Source of the DNA: Ophiothrix spiculata
Taxonomy: Eukaryota > Echinodermata > Ophiuroidea > Amphilepidida > Ophiotrichidae
Assembly (NCBI GenBank): GCA_000969725.1
Contig: JXSR01S029113.1
Length of the DNA stretch: 23,665 nucleotides
Direction: 5' to 3' (one strand)
A program made the translations under genes and the position numbers. Below the pieces are notes generated by a model that saw only the letters and a list, made by a program, of their open reading frames with translations, was not told where the DNA came from and made no database searches. Positions within the stretch are counted from its first letter, which is position 1. The number at the start of each line of letters is the position of its first letter. Shown piece after piece: positions 11,701 to 20,700 of the stretch.

Positions 11701-14700
11701 AATGATTTTAGGTAGCTAATTTCGAACCTTGTTACGAACGTCATTTGAATTCTGAAACATGTTTGAAATAAAACATAGGTAGGAATTGGTCTTTCCTACC
11801 CTCATACCCATCTTACATCAATTATTTTGAATATCTAAGGTTTTTAATACTGTTTCATGGCACTTTTATCCATTTTGAGCTACAAGATTGTATCATTAGT
11901 GGCAATTTTGGACCTTTAATGGGTTCCATTTTTTATTTAAAATTAGTAAATGGAATGACTTGAGGTCAAATTTGTAATACTTATGGTTTTTTTCTCTTAA
12001 TTTGTAAACTTTTTAATTTAAATATTCTTGTTTTTGTCGATTTTTATGTATATATGCTATTTGGCAGCCATCTTGAATCTAAAACACGCAATTGATCTAA
12101 TTCACTTTCTAAATATGTATTTGCTATTGTTAAAGACAACACTGCTCAATGATAATTTTGAATATTAAGTTGTTAAAAAGGGTTTTTGTAAGCAGATTAT
12201 AGTAAATTTATGCTATTTTGGTGGCCATTTTGTTTTTCGCATTTTTCCCATACTTCCCAAGGGTTGATTTTGGTAAACTTTTTTGTATATAATTTCTGAC
12301 ACCTTCAGAAAATGCATAGTAGAAGTTTCATTTCTGTTCTAATAACTTTGACCTTTCAAGCAGATTTCTGTTAATTTTACTGGACTATGGGTACGTGGTT
12401 ATGAATCAAATGTACAGCCTAATTTATTTCCCGTATGGTCATATTGGTTTGTGTGTGTTAATCAGCTGCTTGCTGCATACTTCAGGGTTATCAACTTTAG
12501 ACGAGCAGTCTTCTGATTTGGAGTTGTGAATTTTACCAATCTCACTTACCAATATTACTCCATGTACTCTGTGACCATCTTCTTTAATTTGAGCATTTGA
12601 TATTGAGCTGTCATCTAAAATTTGTTGTAGCATGGGCCAGTATTTGGCTATCTGCTTGACTAGAACCTGTTCAATTGCCTGTAAATAAGAGAGTTTGAGT
12701 TTTATACAAATTGATACAATTATTGATTGTTTACCTTGAATTCCTGTAAACTCGGCATTTTCTGTTCTATTTTGAGATACTATACTAGGGCAAAATGCTA
12801 AATAATAATCTGATGAAATTGATATTACTATGAAATTGAGATATTTCTACCTATCTCAAACTTCTTTCAAAAGAGCAGCTTTTATTTCAACTCCAAAATA
12901 TTTAAAAGCTAACAATTTCTAGATGTAATTTAATTGGAATTCTTTGTCACTGAGTGCGATTTTACTTCCTAATAAGGAATTTTGGCCATCCATTATGAGA
13001 CGATAGATGACAGTGCCTTCAGCGTGAAACGCAGTGGAGCCGTGCGTTCAAAATCACGGCGTGAACAGCTTTACTGGGTTTGGAATATTTCATGTTTGAA
13101 TAGGGGTGTACGTTTTTCCAATGATAATGTTTATAGTTTTTGGCAATAATTTACATCGGTTTTGGTTTATAAATGACTCAAATTTATGACTAAGAATGAG
13201 AATAAAAGATGGCGATTTATTGTTTTGCCTGTCATCTATCGTCTCATAATGGATGGGCGTACATTATTTTTTCGTAATTGGCACCGGCCCATTACTCAAA
13301 ATAATGTATGCCAATCCATTATGAGACAATAGATGACAGGCAAAACAATAAATCGCCATCTTTTATTCTCTAAATGAACTTCAAATGTAAACTTTTAACT
13401 TTGACACACATATAATTCCTTGATCTACACATGTTTGATGCATTAGCATCACATACAAATTAATGTTGATTTACGATTAACTACAAATGTAATCCAGTCA
13501 AAATGCTCAATAATAAATTCATTCATCATATTGTTTGTGATACGGCCACTGTTGCATGTAGCCTAATTCATCAATAAGAGGGAAAACCAGAGGATAATTA
13601 GTCTCATACCTTGGGTCCAAGTTCAGTAAGTCCAACTACTGCACCATAGTGTGAGCACAAAGGTCGTGCAGGGTCATTCAAAACTTCCTGGAAAGTGGAT
13701 GTGAGTTGATGACGGAATCGAGTTGAAGATTCTGCAGATGATCTGAAAACACATTTTTGTGAAAGATATAATTTATGCTTGCCACAAAAAAAAATTAACA
13801 AACTTTATTTTTAAACCAAAAAGTGGGGTGAACACAAAACAAGCCTTCAAGGTATTCAAAAACTTGAATAAACACAAATAATGACATAGGAGAGTAAAAA
13901 CTGGTAAAAACCCATGACATAATTGAAGGATCTAGTGCAATAAAGTGCTCACATTTATGAAATAAGAGTAATGTACACCTAATGTACACCATGCAAGTTT
14001 TATAACTCTGTCATCCACAAAGAGGGCCAACATAACCTAACGTAATCAAATTTCTACCCCCGTAAACATACTAGCAGAAATTTACACACATCAGCCGTAC
14101 TTTGGTCCAGACTAAGAGTGAAGAGGAATGTCTAACTGAATTGAAAGCCTAATCAAGTGCTCCAATACTGTCTGAACTCAATAGCTCATTTGGTAATAAT
14201 CCTGAGGTACTAGGTTCAATTCCTGGTCAAACACTTTGATTTCAAGTCACAAGCACATAAAGATATTCATTTGCACATGTGTCACCTCATAAACTAAGTT
14301 AATAACTCATCATATAATAAAAGGAAATACAAAAACAGACTCCTGTTCTGCAGTCAAAGTACCTACAAGCTAGTTTTGTACTGTGATCATAATTGACCCT
14401 CAGTGGTAAAGTGAAAAGTTTTGAGATGTCATCAAAACAAAACAAAGAAAGCATTTGTGGGCTGCTCTGTCAAAATTAGGGGAAAGTCGCAAATCTACTT
14501 TTTGAATAAATGGCATCTAAAGTAAGAATAGGGTGAAAAAGTCAAATTTCAGTTTTTGACATAAAACGCCTTCATGCATATATTTTTTACCTATAACTAG
14601 GTCAACTTTGCCGGGAAGAATAATTATTTGCGGTTAATATACTGCATGTTGCTATTATACACTGTAGTAATCAGTCACTTTGAAATTGATTTGCAGCTAA

Positions 14701-17700
14701 CTTTTGTTGGAATATATTCAGTGGAATGCTTTGGATTTCAATCTCTAAATGAAGTATGGAAAAAGAAAGTGTGACATATTATATATCATTCAAAAGCTGA
14801 TATTATAGAGAATCAAAATATGTCATAAACTCGAATTTTGAAACTTGTAACTTTCCTCTCATTCTGCCAGAGCACTCCTCATTTAGTTGACAACATAAGG
14901 CAGGATTTCACTACTGCAAACAAGGATATTTTGTGAGCATAATTTTTGAGAAAGGATACAATCACAGCCTTTCACATATGTTAGGTTAGCACTTACAAGC
15001 TTGATTGCATAGACCTTCACATAAAATGAATACATTCACAGGGATCAAATTTGCAGAAAGATAAAGATTTTCAAAAATTAAACCCTCAAAAAATATCCAC
15101 AGGTGTTTTTTAGCACATACCTCATAACTTGACCAAGTATTCTGGCAGCAAAATCTCTCAAGACCCAGTGGTCATTTTGTGGATCAATGGACACTGTCAA
15201 TGGTTCTAAGATACAGTACGTTAGACTGGAAACAATCTGCACCAACTGTGGAAGAATTTAGTTTAATAACAAAGTTTATTATGACGTACCACTACAATCA
15301 GAAAGAATACATTAACGGCAAATATCCATTAGACGTTTATTGAAGAGTGCAATGTACTTATATATTTAGGTATTCAAACACGCCACAGAGTTGTTCATCA
15401 CGAATCAACGACGATGCATCCATACGTCCGCATATTTTTATCAGCCACCCGAGCGTGATCAAAATACGCCGACGCATCAGATGCAGAGTTGTTGATTCGC
15501 GATGAACAACTCTGTGGTGTGTTTGAATACCTTTCAACAACGAAAATCGTCCTGAAAACGTATGAATTAAATTCTAAATGTTTTCAATTAAACAGATTTT
15601 TACTGACCTTTATGAAAATATTTAGCTTATCTGAAGCAAAGTGCTAATTTATGAATGTTTGCTGCTTTGACGTTATCAATTTTCCCCAAGCACTGGGCTA
15701 TTGCACGTACTTCAACAAGTGCTCTACGCGCGATGATCAATGCACCAAGTTTTGTGTACTGCGTAAATGCATTTCTGTTCACGCCGTGCCATGCGTGACG
15801 CGCTAATTTGAATATCAACTGTGGATTCATCACGAATCAACAACGGTACGCTCCTGTACAAAGTGATACAGTGAGTTGTTGAAACCAGGGTAAATCATGT
15901 GCCAAAGGATAGTACTATTATTTTAGAATAAATAACACATGTTTTGCAGCTTATGTGGAGTCCCTGAAGCAATACATTTTTTCACAGTCACAGGCATGGC
16001 CCATGGCAAAAGTTGACTACGGAAAAAAATATTGTGTCCCTGAAATGTAAAATCTTCTGTAGGATACGCCTGACAGAAATAAAGTAGTCCAATGACATGA
16101 ACTTAGTCAATGACAATAAAATGACACCTATCCTGTAACAGATATAGATAGAGTATCAATCCCCTTTTAACTTCCTTGGTGCAGTCACATATGGGCCAGC
16201 TAATGTACAAGCAGCGCTTTTTTTCTGATGTCAATTGCGTCCAGTGAGGTTTGGAACAAAACAACCAAGATATCTCTGCTCACGTATGGGCCAAGATACA
16301 TGACCGGATTGATGCTAAGTGCTTCAATGATGTCTATCAGCCTGGTGAGTTGGTCTAGACCATGACGTACCATCTTGACCCCACAAGACACAAAGTTGAC
16401 TAGGTATGACAAAAAAAACCCTCAAGATATCTCTACTCACGTATGGTCCAAGATACATGACTGGATTGATGCTAAGTGCTTCAATGATGTCTATCAGCCT
16501 GGTGAGTTGGTCTAGATCATGACTTACCATCTTGACCCCACAGGACACAAAGTTGACTAGGTATGGCAAAAAAACAACCCTCAAGATATCTCTACTCACG
16601 TATGGTCCAAGATACATGACCGGGTTGATGCTAAGTGCTTCAATGATGTCTATCAGCCTGGTGAGTTGGTCTAGATCATGGCTGACCATCTTGACCCCAC
16701 AAGACACAAAGTTGACTAGGTAGGGCAACAGACTTGCTATTTTGTTGTTGATACGCAGGTCCTGTAGTGCTGCCTGAAGAATAGAAATGGATTTGTATAT
16801 ACATAACAAATACACTCTAATTGAAATATGAAGTAAACTTCAAACTGCATCTCTCTAAATGTATGAGGGTCATTCAAAAATTCTACCTGTTGTATCATAT
16901 TTTTTGTTCTATTAAAGGTAGCTACTTAAAATTGGCACAAACATAGCCAAGAATGTAACCTGTATATAGCAAAAAATAGTTTCTATACCTTTTCTAGAAT
17001 TTTGCACATGATCTGAAAACCACAGTAAGGTTTGGTACACCGGAACCAGTCAACATATGTGCAACATTTTTGATAGGTGTGATAGGGGGTGCTTCTTTAC
17101 AGTATTGCTTTAAATCTTACAAAGGTTCTGTAGTACTGAGTTTAACATCAACAAACCATTCTGTTTATTCTTTACACTGATAAATCTATACTGAAACTTT
17201 GATGATTCTAAATGATTATCAATTCACCAAATTTTAATTCGCTAAAATTTCCCTTTTTTTTTTTTGCTGAAACCTTGGAAATGTTTATTGAAACAGCATC
17301 AAGATTTCTTAAATATGCTCTATTTGGCTGGCCCAGATGAACTGTCATCGCAGAGTCACGAAAATCACCCAAAAGGATTATTCAAGTTAAAAGATAAATT
17401 AACAGAGTACAAATTAAAGGAGTACACAACAATGCTGTTTTTTCCAAAATAACTGACAGACAAAAAGATCATAAAAAAATGACAAGAGAAATAATCTAGA
17501 CTTACATCTCTCAGCTGTTTAATTCCTTCTAAAATGGCCTTGGTAATCTGGCTGAAATACTGATGCATGTGGTCTGCAAGTTTCTCCATGGAGTGGGTCA
17601 CAACTGTTGAATATTGCAAATATGAATAAGATGAATGACTACAAATTTGACATGTTACTCAAAAGAAAAGAAGATCATCAATGAGGCATTTGATCAGAGA

Positions 17701-20700
17701 TGCCAGTATGTATCACTGAAAAATGAAACTTTCAAAAAAACCTGAAAATGCGAGTAAATTTTGGCAAAAAAAAAAAAAATAAGGATGAAAATACGGTATA
17801 TAAAAAACTGTAAATTTTGAGTAAAAAAACCCCTGAAATCCTGTTAAAACAGGAAAACTGGCATCTCTGAAATTTGAGCTCTTGGAAATTTGCTTATTGG
17901 AATAAACCGATTCTTACATGGCACATATATTTTCATCCATATCAACTTTGAGCTAGTGTACTGGCAGCATTTGCTTGTGGCACATTGCTGGTATCACTCC
18001 ACAAAAGTTTGGAAGTAAGTAAGTATCATGAGTATGATGTTCTCGGTCTATTCATAGATTTTTGGTCTACTTTATTTTTTTCTGTAAGAAGATGACCAGA
18101 TGGCATATGATCTTCAAGGTCAGTTTGTTTTACTTAATCTGTAATGGAGACTGTGTATCAATATCAAAATGTGGGAAAAGGGATGAATTTGCTGAAACCC
18201 CCCAGACAAAATTGTTCATGAAATCGGGAAGTAGCAGTATTTCCATGAAATTCATGTCGAGATACTGAGACCAAATTTGCTTCTTCTTTGCCAACTTTCA
18301 CTGTTCTTTGCATGTTATCTAATTTTTACTATTTTGGTTTTAAATGCAGAAGAAAACAAATTACTTCTCTCAACGTTACTCTGCACCATGAAGGTAAAGG
18401 TACAGGGGACAACCTGTATTTCATAGGTCGGAGTGCCCATCTCTCTTACGAAACGTTTGGGCCAGACTCCACCAATTGTTATATTTGTGGAGAGGGGTTC
18501 GCCACACCTCCTTTCCCGCGAGTCAGTTACCTTTCCAGCATTGACACCTGGGTGGAGAGGAACACATTAGGGTAAGTATCTTGCTCAAGGACACTACACA
18601 TGCCGCCCACCGAATTTGAACCCACGACTCTCAATCCCACTGATTAACAGTCGAGGACATTTCAGCTAGGTTACCATTGTCCTGCACCATAAATCTTAGA
18701 AAAATCCCATTGTGATTTTCAGAGTTGCTTCTTATTGTCATTTCTTCTCTTTGCATAAATTGTTCTCGCGAACCACAATCCCCCGTGCACTATTGTATCC
18801 CCAGTGTGACAAGGGTTACAGCGTCAAAAGGATTTTATCATTATTGCTAAAATGTGACCAGGGCTTTTTTATCAATAACTATTATGCAGGTCGGTCAGTA
18901 TGTCGGTTCAGAAGATACTGGTAGGTCTCACATGTATGGAAGATATATGCCAATCAAACCAATTTTTAATGTTTGCAGAAATTGTGCTAATTAGGTACCA
19001 TACTTAAATACCCTATTTTTCACAATCGCACGCAAGGAAATTCTTGACTCAAGCCCTACTAACTTACCAAATATCATGAGTGTGGGCAATATGGTTTGGG
19101 AGATACAGCCAAAGCAAATTTACCTAACCAAACAAGAACACACATACGCTACATCACACACCGTACGCTACACACCTTCACCTTTCTTGGCTAAAGCCAG
19201 GGGATAAAATCATGATCCCACTGTTTAATGACCCAATGCTTTAGCTCTTAATTGCAATCTAAACTTGTGACCCGTCATATCGAAAGGTACCTTAAGGGTT
19301 CCAAAATGAGAATTTATTTTTTGGTCTCATCTGAAAGATTATATTTTAATATAAGCTTTTAAAGTGACACCTTGCTTTTTGTTATTGGATGTTCGATTGC
19401 AAAGTTACATCCGAATGGATAAAAGGCATCAGGCTGATTCAGAAAACTATAGTTCTGAGAAAATAAAGTTTAAAGTTTCTGTACTGGTAAAACTTGAATG
19501 GAGAAAGGATTTTTATCTCGGTTTTTAAAACATTTGTTGTATGTTTTGCATGATAGAATACACTTCAAAGGTAACGTTTCTGATGAAATTAGAAATTCAA
19601 CCTTGGTAGTGATTTTTACTATGCTCAGCTTCAAAGGCCCGTATCTCGTAATTTACTATGCCGACCTTAAGGTACCTTTCGACATGACGGGTCACAATTA
19701 CTATAGATTTCTTAATATGGAAGAGCATTATTTCTGTCCCATGAAATTGCACACAACACTGAACACCAACAATTGTAAAATGAATGAAAATATATCAACA
19801 TATGATGTGCAAGCGATTAAAGTAATTATAGGTCAGGAACTACCATATTTTAAATGTACCGTACACAGAAATAAATGGGTGATACTTTTTGCTTCATGAT
19901 TGCTCACTTTCATTGATTTGAACAATTACAGAGTGAGATTAGACTGTGATTAGTGACAAAAAGATTTCCAAGACCTTTAGTCAAGTCCTCTCAAAAAGCA
20001 ATGATGTGCTAGTTGAATATTTGGAAATAGTCTTTACTGCTAATCACCACTTCAGAATGAATATTTTTATAACACCAAAATAGTACTGTAAACAGGAATA
20101 ATTTCACAAGCAGAAATTTTTGCGAAACCAGACAATCTCGATCTTCGGGCGTGTTAAATTAGTGTTTCAAAGCTTCATTACATTAACTTGCACATAAAAT
20201 GTATTCCCGGGGTGTTATATGTGTACCGCCGCGGCAAAAGGGTCCAGTTGTCGACCCCTACATGTTGCTCATTGTAGCATATCTGATGTATACAAATACC
20301 ATACATTAGATATGCTACAAGGAGCAACATGTACGAGCCGACAACTGGACCCTTTTGCAGCGGCGGTACACATATTCGCGGTTAGATGTTGATTTGCGAA
20401 AATCAAACCCTCACGAAAATAACCCCCGGTTACAGTATACTTACTACCACCACTTGGTTTCTGGATTCCTTCCACCACCAGCCATGTCGCTGTACAGAAT
20501 AACAAAAATCAAAATATAGCTAACATCTTTTTAGTAGAAATCTTGCTATTTTATTATGAATCTTCTCTTCATAATTCAAAACTGTTTCACAATTTTCTGT
20601 TGATAACCTTTTAGCTTTTAGATCCTGTTAGGATGCTCCACTCCCGTTACTCTAAATATTGCTCTTTAGACTGCATCTTTCTCACAACAATTTGGTCCTT

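Noticed and set aside
15627-15833. 68-codon minus-strand ORF with protein-like composition
   Set aside because: It lies in a CpG-rich block flanked by fragments of the MITE at 15368-15532; no family was recognised and it has no splice link to TAF6L.
16282-16557. Copies 2 and 3 as separate or mutually exclusive exons
   Set aside because: Their acceptor-like cctag would give 116-nt exons, which break the frame with both neighbours; read-through from copy 1 to the copy 2 donor fits better.
19498-19899. 133-codon plus-strand ORF
   Set aside because: It crosses the right end of the 19265-19697 MITE and has no recognisable domain.
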